Shown piece by piece: positions 23,816 to 34,502 of a DNA stretch of 64,000 nt; position 1 is the first letter of the stretch, and every line of letters begins with the position of its first letter. The DNA is taken from contig JAGTJM010000035.1 of NCBI GenBank assembly GCA_020747015.1, positions 1-64,000 of the forward strand, given 5' to 3'. The position numbers and the translations under genes were made by a program. The notes under the pieces were generated by a model, which saw nothing but the letters and a program-made list of their open reading frames with translations, was not told the DNA's origin and made no database searches. The DNA comes from Pyrenochaeta sp. MPI-SDFR-AT-0127 (lineage: Eukaryota > Ascomycota > Dothideomycetes > Pleosporales > Cucurbitariaceae).

Positions 23816-25550
23816 TCAGGTCAAATAGCATTCTTGAACAGACTCATTTCTCAAGTACGTTCCGCTGGCCACAGTGTTTCCATCGCTATCCACACTCCTG
23901 GCGGGTATCGGCACCAGCAAATCCAGCGGCTCATTGGGTCCAGATTCGCTGCAAACGTACTCTGGTACGATGTACCATGAGCAGTCAATGATGTCGCTCC
24001 GCGGATCCCCAAGGTCATGACGTGCCCTCAACACAGCGAGAAGTGCTCTTAGCTCATTGCACTTTCACAGTGCGACTGAGACACTCCGAGAAACTCTTTG
24101 CTCCGTGGCTAGGATGCCGGCGATACGTCCAACGGATTCATGATCGAAGGCAAGAAATGGCCATTTCTCGACATCTGTGAGCCTTTTGTGAAACCTTCTG
24201 GTATGATCTTTTCTATTATCGACTCGACATAAGTTCGACAGCCCTGGAGCACCGGTGCCTTAGGGTGATTTCGCCGACCGGCCCGAGTAGTTTCAGCAAC
24301 TTCGAGGAAGTGACTTATTTGCTGCTGCCGGGCCTTCGGGGCGGACGAGTCACTTGTAAACTCTATATATTGTATTGGATTGTCGCACGAGATGTCTCCT
24401 ATCACAGTCTCAACTTCAGATATGGAATCCTGGAGCACTTTGTCGTGTGATCGTATGTACCGACCGCTAACACCGGCATTTTGGGCCGCAGTAGCCTGGA
24501 GTTCTTTGCCCTGTTCTATCATCTTCAACTCTACTAGTATTTCTTTTTCCTGCTTTTCGTAGACTTTCTTTCATCTGGTGTGCCATTTCAGTAATCTGAA
24601 CCAGAAGTGGTGAATAGTTTCTTGCTTAGGCATCGTCCACGGGAGTTATCAAAGCTTATTTGAGAAGTAATTGTGCGCCCATGAAGATAAAAGTGTCGTT
24701 CGGATCGAATGATCCATGTGGCCTAAGTTTTGTGCTGTTACTATTCCGCGCAACCTTTGGACTACCGTTGTCAGACTGACTTGGTCGCAATGAACCGGCG
24801 CAACCAGGTATGCATGGAGAAGATGAACCATGTTGTTTTCCTCTCATCAACTCCTTAGCCTGCTCTTCCTCTTCGTAAATCACCCATCTCTCCGCCGTCT
24901 TGGCTATATCCAGCACAACCTGCCCATACACTTGTTCCCTGGTCCTTACCCACAAGCAAGCCATTTACCATGTTCATTGTCTTCTCGTTCCAAATTAAGC
25001 ACAACATTAACGTTCTGAGAAGTTTGTTACCGCATTCGTTACCTGCCACAGGTGGTCATCGAAATGTTCAGGCTTATCGTTCAAGTCATGCTCAACAAGG
25101 TATTCGACTTGTAAGGGTCTACGACGGCAGTCGTCTCCTTTGCACCAGACACTCTTGATATGCCTGACCCACATACTTTTCCAAATGGTTTTCATCCATG
25201 AGATGAATAGAAATGGAGACGTACTAGGGATAGACTGTGCAATGGCCATATGGAACGAGAGGAACAAGCGACTGGCATTTCAACAGGATTCGTGATGTCG
25301 ATCCATCTTCGACGTAAATCTCGTGTGACTGCTTGGAGATCTAAGAGTATCCCACAGATGTGATGGTAGTCGTCAGTCTGCATTCCGACCAAGAATGTTG
25401 CTTTTGTGTAATAGCCCGTGAGACCTCAGCAAGTCACTAAGGGGAGTTTCCATACATCCAGTGTTATGTCGTGATACAGCTGTTACTCAACAGTCGATTG
25501 TGACTTTCCTTGCGCCTGGTCTTCAATTCTGTAGCACTATGTGACTGAGA
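23816..25550 (-). pseudogene. Broken multi-exon gene of unknown function
   Basis: Coding-looking pieces run leftward from about 25550. Plausible exon pieces include one with QAVTRDLRRRWIDITNP (near 25300), YVSISIHLMDENHLEKYVG (near 25210), EYLVEHDLNDKPEHFDDHLW (near 25080), VVLDIAKTAERWVIYEEEEQ (near 24880), coiled coil ITEMAHQMKESLRKA (near 24580) continuing as KEILVELKMIEQGKELQ, and a C-terminal block with RARHDLGDPRSDIIDCSWYI ending at 23816. Continuity fails at three places: a one-base frame change in the A-rich run near 24545, another near 24155, and an in-frame TGA near 24070 where CGA would restore an Arg. I do not recognise the family. The pieces are mutually consistent as one soluble, partly coiled-coil protein, so a recently inactivated gene, or assembly errors in a real one, is more likely than chance. 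Confidence 0.45.
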
Positions 25551-25865
25551 CTAGTGCTCCATAAAGTGCACAGCCGGAGATGTTCGGGAAATTCAGAGAC
25601 AGTGTTGACATGAGGAACAGATCGAAAGTTCGAAGGAAATGTGGTTTTGATCGGCCAAACTCATAAATGAAACAGTGCACGTCTACATCCCTTATAATAA
25701 GAGTTAAAGTTTGCTAAAAATGCACACACTAATGCCTGTCAAGCTGTGACAAAATAGAATGCATCCGACAATAAAGCCGAAAACGATTCTTAGCTGCAGA
25801 TACGGGCATATGAGCCGCAACTTAAGGATCTTAAATCTTGTTTGATTCAAATCATGATCACACCA
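25551..25865. other. Intergenic, 315 bp
   Basis: AT-richer stretch between the broken gene and the 3' end of the ferric reductase gene. Nothing was recognised. Confidence 0.45.
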
Positions 25866-27722
25866 TCAGTATGAGAATGCCTCTTCGAAAAAGTCAATAC
25901 TCCGAAAACCCATTCTACGCCTTGCAGCAGCTCTGACGCTGTCACTGAAGCCGCCCGGCCCACAAACTGAGACTGCCATGGCGCCGACCTGTGCCATGAT
26001 TTCTTCATCAACAACTTCCTGTGGGTCACACCTCCCTTCTCTAACCTCCAAATATGCGGGGAGCGGTAGCTCTTCTGACTCTGGCGTAAGTGTTCTCGAA
26101 ATATGGATACGTATCCGAACAACTTCGAGAAAGCTTTGCATCTCCGCAGTCTCTTCGAGCCAAGGCTGCACCCATTGAAATGCATCTGTATTCTTTATGC
26201 ACCATATGAGAATGATTTTTTGTGCCGCCGCAACTTTGCTGTTGTGCGCTGCAAGTAAATGTCGTACAAAAGGTAGTTGGTGCGTGATGCCAACGCCAGC
26301 GGCAAAGAGTACGATCGTTCCGTACGAATCGAAGGAACGGTAACCACCATAAGGCCCCTCCACCACACTCAACAGCCATACATTGTCGTTCTTTGACACT
26401 AGTTTATAAAGAGACCGTGTCATTCCAGTGCGAGCGCGAATGACACACGTGATGGTACTAGGCCCTTGATCGACCTTGAGATCGCCGATACTTGATGGGA
26501 GCTTCTCCATAACTTGTGTAGTGCAGCCTGATGACTGTGACCAGGCAATTGAGAACGGGTGCGACGACCAGATTGCAAGCCTCGGCAAGTATATGTGGAT
26601 GTGAGATCCGGGATTCACGTTCCACGATTGTGGCAGCGAAAACGTAACACGAGTTGCCTCGCCTGGTAATTTTTCGAGTGAAACTTGGGTCCAAGTACGT
26701 CGTTTCCAAGAAAAGTTATAGTAGGAAATGCGAACAATGCGGGCTAGAGTCTCTAACGCGAGGAGCGTGATGAAGAGATAGACCCAGGGAAGTTGTGGGA
26801 GGTCATGTTTTGCTAGATGGTAGTATATTCCAGTGATTGCCACCATAATGCCGATGCGATGAACAGTGAGGAATGTCTCATAGAAGGCATGTCGTAGCGG
26901 GCTTACTGAATGGACCATCAGCAAACCCAAAGCGACGAAGGCCGTGAGGCCCCATTGATAAGAAAGCGAGTGACGAATGACCCAGACAATGCTATGCCAC
27001 CCACCTTCACCATTATAAGTGACTTGATAAGTGTTGTATATGAAGGCGAAGACATGTGCTCCAGATTGCAGCATGACGAGCCTTGCCATCCACCGGTGGA
27101 AGAGATTGAATGTATCGTAACTGATGTGGAGCACCCATATAAAGGGATTGTTGCGTAAAGCAAATAAGGCCGTGAAAATCATGTTAAAGGCAGCAATGGC
27201 CCCACACTGTCCTCGAAACGCGGCGATTCTCTGGGTTCGAGGCTGTTCTGGTATAGCTAAGCAATATGCTATGTTGCTTACGATGTAAATGATAATGATA
27301 GCTAGTTGAGGTAGGGTGGGAAGCGTGCCAACATTGACAGCGCTCAAGACTCCCCGCTCGTCGCTGTTGTGTTTCTTCGCGCAGATCGGAGAATACAGGA
27401 AATACCTCTTAAGCCATCCCCAAAACTGGTACCGATCTTTCTCCCATAAGCCATTCTTTTGGCAAGAAGTGATGGCTGATATTCGTCGTCTGTCATTTCG
27501 TACTCCAGTGCAGATGCGGAACGTAATGGCAAGTATGGCCGGAACCAGAGCGGTAGCGACGAGGGCGTTGACGTATTGATAGTTCGCAGACTGATCTACG
27601 CCTGTGAGACCATGGCTAAATTTGAATGGATCGCGGTTTAGGGTTGAGGCATTTGCGTGGGTATCGTCGATATTAGGTACGTAAATCGATGGCAATGACT
27701 CCGCGGGAGCTAAGGTACCCAT
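25866..27722 (-). CDS. Ferric reductase (FRE family) transmembrane protein
   Basis: Transfers electrons from NADPH via FAD and two b-type haems across the membrane to reduce Fe(III) or Cu(II) chelates. 618 aa, no intron. An N-terminal membrane segment (about residues 48-70) precedes the haem core. Haem ligands are His209/His223 and His288/His302, each pair spaced by 14, which is the family spacing. The FAD site is HPFSIAW (388-394). EGPYGG (455-460), the NADPH Gly-rich loop AAGVGIT (474-480) and CGPGGF (587-592) follow. The length fits a fungal FRE (about 600-750 aa) without a long N-terminal ectodomain. No clear cleavable signal peptide is seen. The start ATG (27722) lies inside one arm of an 11-bp inverted repeat (see findings). 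Plasma-membrane location is expected, though vacuolar FREs exist. Confidence 0.93.
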   Translation of the reverse strand: MGTLAPAESLPSIYVPNIDDTHANASTLNRDPFKFSHGLTGVDQSANYQYVNALVATALVPAILAITFRICTGVRNDRRRISAITSCQKNGLWEKDRYQFWGWLKRYFLYSPICAKKHNSDERGVLSAVNVGTLPTLPQLAIIIIYIVSNIAYCLAIPEQPRTQRIAAFRGQCGAIAAFNMIFTALFALRNNPFIWVLHISYDTFNLFHRWMARLVMLQSGAHVFAFIYNTYQVTYNGEGGWHSIVWVIRHSLSYQWGLTAFVALGLLMVHSVSPLRHAFYETFLTVHRIGIMVAITGIYYHLAKHDLPQLPWVYLFITLLALETLARIVRISYYNFSWKRRTWTQVSLEKLPGEATRVTFSLPQSWNVNPGSHIHIYLPRLAIWSSHPFSIAWSQSSGCTTQVMEKLPSSIGDLKVDQGPSTITCVIRARTGMTRSLYKLVSKNDNVWLLSVVEGPYGGYRSFDSYGTIVLFAAGVGITHQLPFVRHLLAAHNSKVAAAQKIILIWCIKNTDAFQWVQPWLEETAEMQSFLEVVRIRIHISRTLTPESEELPLPAYLEVREGRCDPQEVVDEEIMAQVGAMAVSVCGPGGFSDSVRAAARRRMGFRSIDFFEEAFSY

Positions 27723-27750
27723 ATCTCAATCAAAATGAAGAGATATGGGT
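27717..27750 (-). repeat. 11-bp perfect inverted repeat at the ferric reductase start codon
   Basis: ACCCATATCTC (27717-27727) is the exact reverse complement of GAGATATGGGT (27740-27750), with a 12-nt loop. The ferric reductase ATG (27722-27720 on the minus strand) lies within one arm. It could form an mRNA hairpin over the start codon, or be a palindromic protein site with AGATAT half-sites. Confidence 0.7.
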
Positions 27751-28692
27751 TCGATGCCTATCACTCAATTGTACAGCTTGAAACTTTAAGCCTGGGGCTT
27801 ATTCTCTTCTAATAAAGATGATGTTGGTTTTTGACCCTGTTTTGGCTGGGGCTGTGAGAGGGCGTCTTGAAGGGGTCGCCAAGGGCCAGAACGTGTACCT
27901 TGACTTGATCTCTATGTTTGAATCCAGGCTTGGTATTTTGGGCAAGTTTCCTTGCTGATTGTGCTGTTAATGCTTGGAATCGATCGAAGTTGATCGAAAT
28001 CGTCGATACGATGAGTTTTAAACATTTTTCTGGATGCTAGTGGTGCTATATACCAGTGACAGAAGCGCATGGTGACGAGTTGGGTCCGTCAGCCGACACA
28101 GGTAGTGCGAAGCCAGCGAACCTGTACAACTTCTTTCGAGCTTGAATCTTTGTCCAATCTCATTACCATGCGTGATCATGGGCTTGAAGACCAAATGAAG
28201 ACTTGATTATCTTCAAGAGTCCCGCCACAACATTTGCTGGGCGACAATTGAGGTCGCTGACGAGACTTATCCCCACCTGACACGAAGGTGATGGATAACA
28301 TGATACAGGCAGGTGAGACCTTATGATACCTAGGAGATAATTCAACTTTTTTGTACTGTTGTGGCTGAGCTTTCATGCTTTAGCATGCGGGGACGAGTGG
28401 TAGCTTGCAATATGGCTACTAAATGGACCTGATAGTCGCCTTGTGGCGTGGCTTGTTGGGGGCCCTGCTTTACACCCACTTACCAATGCTATTATTCGAG
28501 AAGAAGCATAGAGTATGCAAAGCAAAGCTCAAAATGGTACACTGACTACAAATGGTAGCGCAAATGTAAAGTGTTATGGCGACCCTTTCTCTAGTTTCTG
28601 GTCATTTGCACCTGCGCTGTCATCATGGAGGTGGCGCCACAAGTTCGCGTTTTTTGCTTGAATAAGAAAAGACATAATTTGCTTGCTAGTGT
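27751..28692. other. Intergenic, 0.94 kb
   Basis: Promoter of the ferric reductase gene on the left and 3' flank of the DUF6601-like gene on the right. No gene was recognised. Confidence 0.5.
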
Positions 28693-29796
28693 CTATGGAC
28701 GATTGACACGCTCTTCTTTCAGTCTTTTACGAACCTTCTTTTGGACTTTCCGCTTCTTCAAAGCTTCAGCGGCACTGATCCCTATCCACCAAAGGAGGAG
28801 AAGGATACCAAAGGAAAGGCTCCAGCCAATAGCTTCACAACTAGCCCATTCAAAGATACTCAGCGTCCTCTTCAAGCCCTTGTTGTCTGTGTCCCATAGT
28901 TGTCTTGCGCCAAGAATGACTTGCATTGCACTCAACATTACGCTAAGTAAAGCGAAGATGAATAGTATCGCAGGAAAGAATCGCTGAAAGTATGCGCCAT
29001 ACCGAGATTCAAAGCGATTGAGATGTAAACGGCGGAGATGGATAGCTGAATGAAAGTTCAACTCATCCAGCTGGAGGAGCCCATAGCGCCATCGTGAGCT
29101 AACTGTGCTATCCGGGATAGCATCGAAACATGAGATGAATGTAATGAACGCCTCAAAAGATAGGTTTTCAAACGAAGCGAGTAATTCATGTCGCCGAGCT
29201 AGGTTGAAGTCCGACCGTCGCTGAATGAGGCTGGCATACGACTTGAGGAAGCCCAAAGCTGTGACTTTCAACCGATCCCGCTCTTCAGGGTTCATGTCGC
29301 TGTTTGAGGTGTCAAGGACATATACCCAGAAGTCGAACGAGGCTAGATATGCCGGTAATGGCTTGACGTAGACAACACCATCCGCCCAACAAAGATGTAC
29401 CGATGGATCTTCAGTGACCTGTATCCTTCGCTCAAGCACCGTTTGCTGAGACAAAGATACGATATCTGGAGTTGGGCCTACCCACCAAAGCTTCTCGCCC
29501 AATTTGTTCAAATTTGGCGTGTCGAGGTCTTCCAGACAGTACTCCAGCAGCTGAGACGGACAATTCAAGCGGACTCGAGGTGCATCAGGTAGGGTTTGCG
29601 CAGAATCATGGCTGCGGAGACAAGATGGCTTCTCTAGCTCTCGAATGTATTGCAAGTCTTTGCAGAGTTGATGTTTCCTTTCAAATGGTGGGCTAATCTG
29701 AGTCCACACCTGGTCGTTGGCTGTACTCGACCGCGAAAACGAGGTTACACAAGTCGCTGATGTTGAGGCTGGGCTGATCTCGTCCTTATCACTCAT
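28693..29796 (-). CDS. Integral membrane protein, DUF6601-like
   Basis: Predicted 367 aa, single exon, from the ATG at 29796 (MSDKDEIS). An in-frame extension upstream is open but non-conserved in character. The N-terminal part includes LCKDLQYIRELEKPS, LNCPSQLLEYCLEDLDTPNL, KLGEKLWWVG and VTEDPSVHLCWADG then KPLPAYL. Two membrane helices lie near the C-terminus, at FFPAILFIFALLSVMLSAM and WSLSFGILLLLWWIGISAA, followed by a strongly basic tail (KKRKVQKKVRKRLKEER). This pattern matches a fungus-specific family that I believe is DUF6601; the family name is from memory. Function is unknown. The basic tail suggests a cytosolic C-terminus. It is divergent from the DUF3303-like gene with 323 bp between starts. 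Confidence 0.8.
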   Translation of the reverse strand: MSDKDEISPASTSATCVTSFSRSSTANDQVWTQISPPFERKHQLCKDLQYIRELEKPSCLRSHDSAQTLPDAPRVRLNCPSQLLEYCLEDLDTPNLNKLGEKLWWVGPTPDIVSLSQQTVLERRIQVTEDPSVHLCWADGVVYVKPLPAYLASFDFWVYVLDTSNSDMNPEERDRLKVTALGFLKSYASLIQRRSDFNLARRHELLASFENLSFEAFITFISCFDAIPDSTVSSRWRYGLLQLDELNFHSAIHLRRLHLNRFESRYGAYFQRFFPAILFIFALLSVMLSAMQVILGARQLWDTDNKGLKRTLSIFEWASCEAIGWSLSFGILLLLWWIGISAAEALKKRKVQKKVRKRLKEERVNRP

Positions 29797-30119
29797 GGTG
29801 CCTTCTTCGCAGGATGTGTTATGCAAGGCAGTGGATAAAAGCCTCAAAAGGTGAGGTTCACCACAGTTGAGGGGTTTACGACTTGGGAATACGAGACAGT
29901 CACGATCTGCCCAGGATCTGCGAAAGTTGTGCAACCTTATTGGTCCCCATGGCAGCAGTGCCACCACCACAAGATAGCGACTTCCAGCTACGCCCTGTTG
30001 CGATCTAATGCGAAGAACAGGAAGAGAGCTTGGGATGTGCGAAAGCTGCTAGCTGCTCCCAATGCTCCTCACCACTATACACAATCTCGTGGGCGACACT
30101 TTTCAGCCACATCTACAAT
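29797..30119. promoter_or_regulatory. Bidirectional promoter, DUF6601-like / DUF3303-like
   Basis: 323 bp between two divergent start codons. No specific site was recognised. Confidence 0.5.
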
Positions 30120-30398
30120 ATGCTTTTCATGGTTATTGAACACTTTCGTGGTGGAAACCCTTTACCTGTCTATAATCGCTTTCGATCGCAAGGCCGTCTG
30201 GCGCCAGAAGGGTTGACATACGTATCAAGCTGGGTCAGTGAGGACTTGACGACATGCTACCAAGTCATGGAGACAAAGGAAAGAAAGCTCTTAGATGAAT
30301 GGATTGCAAATTGGAATGATGTTGTGGATTTTGAAGTCGTACCAGTCATCACATCGGCAGAAGCGAGCAGCAAGGTCTTCAGAAATGGGTCGGAGTAA
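30120..30398 (+). CDS. Small DUF3303-like protein
   Basis: Predicted 92 aa from the ATG at 30120 (MLFMVIEHFRGGNPLPVYNR). The frame is open further upstream, but the family begins at this methionine. Visible blocks are MLFMVIEHF (beta strand), NRFRSQGRLAPEGLTYVSSW, LTTCYQVMET, LLDEWIANWNDVVDFEVVPV and ITSAEAS. This is the full length and motif order of the DUF3303 family of ferredoxin-like-fold single-domain proteins found in bacteria and fungi. The biochemical role is unknown. It is likely cytosolic and may be dimeric (inference from the fold class). Confidence 0.75.
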   Translation: MLFMVIEHFRGGNPLPVYNRFRSQGRLAPEGLTYVSSWVSEDLTTCYQVMETKERKLLDEWIANWNDVVDFEVVPVITSAEASSKVFRNGSE

Positions 30399-31979
30399 GC
30401 AAGGGCATATGAGGAGCAGCGCGCTCCAGTGAGGGGGAATAAGTAGTTTAGACTAATTGCAGAGCAGGGCTATATGGGCCGGAGAGCGATTCCTGAAAAA
30501 GGTGGGAGGTCGGTGTAAATATCACGAATCAATCGTCGTCGTTCAAATGATCACCAAACATTGACCTACCCCTCACTTACTCCCAATATTCTTTTGTCTG
30601 CGTTGTTCAGTCCCATTAATACTTGCCCTATTGCTGCGCCGCTCAGCGCTTTCATATGCATGTACCTGGTAAGGCAGACAACTACGCCGCACAACATGCT
30701 GATGCAGATCGGCAATTCCACCAAGAACCGCGTCCCAACGAAGAGATTTACACCTTGTAAAGCAAAGACGGCGAAGAGAGATTTATCCATGACCATGACC
30801 GCATCATCCTCAATCGTACCATCTCTTGGGCTCCAAATCTGGGACAAATACAGCCTTGGAAATGCCTTGAATGACAGATCGCAATCAGTTACTGTGCCGT
30901 AGAGGCGATGCTGTGTATATGCCATTAGATATCGGCGATTAAGGCGTAATGCGCGTCTGTCCAGGGTTTACTTGCTACTAAAGCCGCGATTGGCTCGTGG
31001 TCGGGGCATTGAGAGAAAACACACTCTCACGATCATGTACAAGGCATGGATCGTGTGCGGCGCTGTTGTTTAGCGCAACGTATGCGTCTGTTCGAATACT
31101 CCCTTGTTCAATGCTCTCGACAGCTAACGCAACTCAGTTCAGCCGGTGGGGTTTTGATGACGCATGTACCAGGAGAGATCCTCCTGGCCCTTTGCATGAA
31201 GGTTGGGAAATGGCCAACTGTTTACAACAAACGGCGGCATGGCTTGTCTAAGTGCAGAGTCCGGCCGAAAGGTGGCCCAGCTGAGTTGGCGGCCTTTTGT
31301 TTCCAACAGAAGTGCGACGTTGCCGGCGTTTCAAGGGGTGCAGGGACGGCAAACAAACGAGCTGACCCAACGAGAGACCTTGCTGCCTCGTTTCTCGGGA
31401 ACGTTTTGCTGACTGGGCGCTCAGCTCAGGCCGGCCTCTGACTCCAGATCAACAGCCCGGCCTTACCGTATGAGGACGGCACAGTTTCAAACATCCTGCA
31501 GAGCTGCGCCCTCAAAGCTGATTTTCAGCAGCGTGTTGGTGTTGATAGCGATGCGGTGACGCTGGTTGGACGAGACAGGCGAGACCAACACAATACCGGA
31601 ATCATGGCCAATGAAACTACAAAGAATAGACGGCCCTGCCGCAAACACGCAGTGACGAGAACCGGAGCATGGACTCTTGCGGCGGGTTGCAAAAGCCCCG
31701 CCGCCCCTGGAAAGTAATAGGGCGTTTGGCCTTGGCGTGGAGACACCATGCTCCCCTGGATAACATATAATCACGGCCACCGCATGGTCGCAGATCGGCA
31801 TAACTATCAACGCCTCCTTCTTTGCCCGGTGCCCCCCTTTGATTAACCAAACATTGTTTCTTTCGTGGATCTCATCAATCTACTTCTCACGCCCGGCCAA
31901 ACAAACAATCGTGAACCTTTATCAATACAAACATCTCCCGCTTTTTCTCGAAACAAGGCTGTACCTTTCAATCACCACA
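30399..31979. other. Intergenic, 1.6 kb
   Basis: No gene is supported. A 119-codon minus-strand frame at 30566..30925 has a hydrophobic middle but no known motif. About 31.2-31.8 kb is GC-richer, with overlapping chance frames on both strands. The last 150 bp are the leader of the next gene. Confidence 0.45.
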
Positions 31980-32390
31980 ATGTCTTCGCTTCCACCATGC
32001 AGCCCAACGGGCCTTCCAAGCTCACCGCGCGCAAATCGCCAAATGCAAGCGCTTTCTCCACTCGATACTTCATTTTCTTCGGATGGCTCCCGAACACCAT
32101 CACCATATTCTGGCGCCTCTGAGAAGCCATCACCTCAATCCTTGGTTGACACACGGCACCGCAACCACGATTCACTTATCTTCATCAACGCCACTATCCC
32201 TCTTAGCCCAGCGTCGTCGACATCGTCACTTCAGAAAGAGGAGCCGTATGAGGGCCTCGCTCCACGAAAGCGCAGTGGCTTTGCACGACTATTCTCCTGC
32301 TTCGGTCGCGAAGAGCGCGCCAGGAGACGAGTAACCAGGGCTACGGAATTCGAAAAGGTCGGCGAGTCCTGCCATTGGACAGAATACTAA
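31980..32390 (+). CDS. Small Ser/Pro-rich protein with basic C-terminus
   Basis: Predicted 136 aa from the ATG at 31980. The frame is open upstream to 31839, but the ATG at 31980 has a better context (ACAATGT). The first 90 residues are Ser/Pro-rich with several SP and TP sites (possible kinase targets). The C-terminal GFARLFSCFGREERARRRVT is amphipathic and basic, followed by ATEFEKVGESCHWTEY. No signal peptide or membrane span is seen. The ordered, charged C-terminus against a disordered N-terminus suggests a small regulatory or membrane-peripheral protein, but this is inference and the family is unknown to me. Confidence 0.5.
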   Translation: MSSLPPCSPTGLPSSPRANRQMQALSPLDTSFSSDGSRTPSPYSGASEKPSPQSLVDTRHRNHDSLIFINATIPLSPASSTSSLQKEEPYEGLAPRKRSGFARLFSCFGREERARRRVTRATEFEKVGESCHWTEY

Positions 32391-33164
32391 GAAAGTGGTT
32401 TTCTGTCGCTTGTCATGCGGAATCCCAGATACCGGTCTCGCGAACGTTGGGCTTTGAAACACACGCCGTCACCAACCACCGGACTACCATCGACCGAGCC
32501 ACGAAACGATGAACAGCTCAGAATTCCTTCTAAAATACCTTTCGGATTGCTGCCGCGCCGCGCCACAAATAGCTTTCCAGCCTCACAACCGTCACTGCGA
32601 CGTTTCTTTTGTCTATATTTACACACTTTCTTGGCCCTTTTGCCGGTTCCGAGATCCTTTTCTTAGGCGTTCAGGCCTCCCTGTTGGTCACAATAGACTT
32701 GCAGTCACTTGACTGCGTAGCGTAGGCGTTGTTTGGAAATTTTGATATCCTGTCGCAGTCGTCGATTGGCATATCGACGAGCGATACGCGTAGCGTTTGT
32801 GTCTGTAGCCAACACCGCCAGATTTCGGTGATCCTATTGCTTTAGTTTTATCTCCAAAAATACATCATCCTTGTCAACGTACACCTACTTGGGCCAGACT
32901 CTGCCGTGATGACACTACCTGTGCCTTTCTCTGATAGTCCTTCGATGTCACATCACTCATGCCACCCCAGATTAAGTGTACCTACCTGCTACGTTGACAT
33001 ATGATATAGTTGCGCAGCTGTGGCAAACGCTAATTGGACAGCTGATCGTCACTTCAGGCTTTCTAGCAAGAAGAATTCTGCGCAAGGGATGGGTTCTTAT
33101 TGTTCTTTGAACATATACTTGGGTATCTTCGCTAAATTACATCACGCAGTCCAAAATAGACCAC
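32391..33164. other. Intergenic, 0.77 kb
   Basis: 3' flanks of two convergent genes. Nothing was recognised. Confidence 0.5.
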
Positions 33165-34502
33165 TCACGCGGATAGCTCAGCTACCGCAGACAGTACGTA
33201 TGACCACAATGAGGTGTTTCCAGTCCCAGCCTCTGGAGCCAGGTCGCGCTCCATCAAGCGCTGAGATTCCTCAATACCGGCGTTCCAGCTAAGCACGGCA
33301 TCTTTTTCGTCTCTGATAGCCATATCATTGGGAGCAAGTGTCGCCGCCTGCTCGACCAAGGTTACAGCCTTTATTCTGTTTACAGAATCCTGCATCAGCC
33401 TAATGCACCTTGCATGGCGGAACAGCATCTTCGCTGACTGTTGATTACTTGGTGCCCATGTCGCGCCTGCATGTTGAGCAAACCTTGCACTCGCCGTCTC
33501 GCATTTGCTGAGATGTTGAAGTGCAATGCGTCCGTTACGTTGGACAAGAGGCCTGCTGGCTTGGTTTGAGGCCATATCGATCTGCAGAAACTGGGCGTGG
33601 AACAGATTGAGAGTGAAGAACAAATCCGCAGTTTTGTTCACGAAGTCTTCACCACCGGCTTTGCTGAGGCCGAGCCAGGAAGAGCTGTGACGCATGCGCT
33701 CGAGCGTACGCATAGCGTACGCCCAGGAATCAGCAGCGGCATAGTAATTGTTCTGCTGCCACTGACGCTTACCAACGTCTACACCAGTGCCGATCTCTTC
33801 TAGGGTTGCGTCAGGTTCTGTCCAGCGAGGTCTGGCAACGTCGTTGACAACAGACTCGCGGAGGGCAGAATCGACAGGACCGAGCAACCTCAAGTTGTGA
33901 ACGCCACGGAGAAGGGTCGCAATCGGATTTAAGAGGTGTTCTTGGATCTTCAGGGAGAAAAATCGGGAATGGGCGTAGTTGAATTTGACTTCGGCATGAA
34001 TGGAAGCGTGCTCACTTGCTTTCGAGTTTGCGTCTGCCATGACGCTCTCGATGTCAAGTTTCTCGCATAGAGATGGCAAATCAGCGCGAAGCATCATAAC
34101 CTCGAAATCGGAAAACTGGAATGCGGAGGGTGAGAAGGCTGGCTTCGATAGCGTCATGTGCATAACATAGCCTCGAAACTGGCTCACTTGGCGGGCACTA
34201 GTCGTGATGACCGGAATGCCCTCACCGAGGAACAGGTTTCTGGCGTCGAGACCTCGGCATGTCACGCGGACAAATTGATTGCGCTTAATCATGTAATCTG
34301 ATGCCTCGCTTTGTATTTGTTTGTTGGCGCGTAGGAGGGCTGCGGCTGGGTAGCTTGGGCATCGCTTGCTCAATTGGCTGACGAGACAGGAGTCTGCTTG
34401 AGGCTCATCCCAAGAGCAGAGCAGCTGGTCGTAAATATTATTGCGGATCTCAGCGGGCAGATCCAAGAAGCGAAAAGGCTGCATGGGTTGGTGGGACGAC
34501 AT
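33165..34502 (-). CDS. F-box-like protein, 445 aa
   Basis: Single exon from the ATG at 34502. The N-terminus FRFLDLPAEIRNNIYDQLL is the degenerate F-box-like helix pair (LPxEIRNxIY) very common in Pezizomycotina. AALLRANKQIQSEASDYMIK is the usual second block of these proteins. The central third has a predicted beta/helical region (FRGYVMHMTLSKPAFSP, EVKFNYAHSRFFSLKI). The C-terminal half (about residues 240-430) is helical with TPR-like spacing, for example NNYYAAADSWAYAMRTLERM and KAVTLVEQAATLAPNDMAIR. It may act as a substrate adaptor of an SCF ubiquitin ligase, but these short F-box-like motifs are often of unknown function. It has no membrane helix. Confidence 0.8.
   Translation of the reverse strand: MSSHQPMQPFRFLDLPAEIRNNIYDQLLCSWDEPQADSCLVSQLSKRCPSYPAAALLRANKQIQSEASDYMIKRNQFVRVTCRGLDARNLFLGEGIPVITTSARQVSQFRGYVMHMTLSKPAFSPSAFQFSDFEVMMLRADLPSLCEKLDIESVMADANSKASEHASIHAEVKFNYAHSRFFSLKIQEHLLNPIATLLRGVHNLRLLGPVDSALRESVVNDVARPRWTEPDATLEEIGTGVDVGKRQWQQNNYYAAADSWAYAMRTLERMRHSSSWLGLSKAGGEDFVNKTADLFFTLNLFHAQFLQIDMASNQASRPLVQRNGRIALQHLSKCETASARFAQHAGATWAPSNQQSAKMLFRHARCIRLMQDSVNRIKAVTLVEQAATLAPNDMAIRDEKDAVLSWNAGIEESQRLMERDLAPEAGTGNTSLWSYVLSAVAELSA

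Noticed and set aside
30566..30925. 119-codon minus-strand frame with a hydrophobic middle
   Set aside because: Possible small membrane protein, but no family likeness and weak start; kept only as a remark in the intergenic entry.
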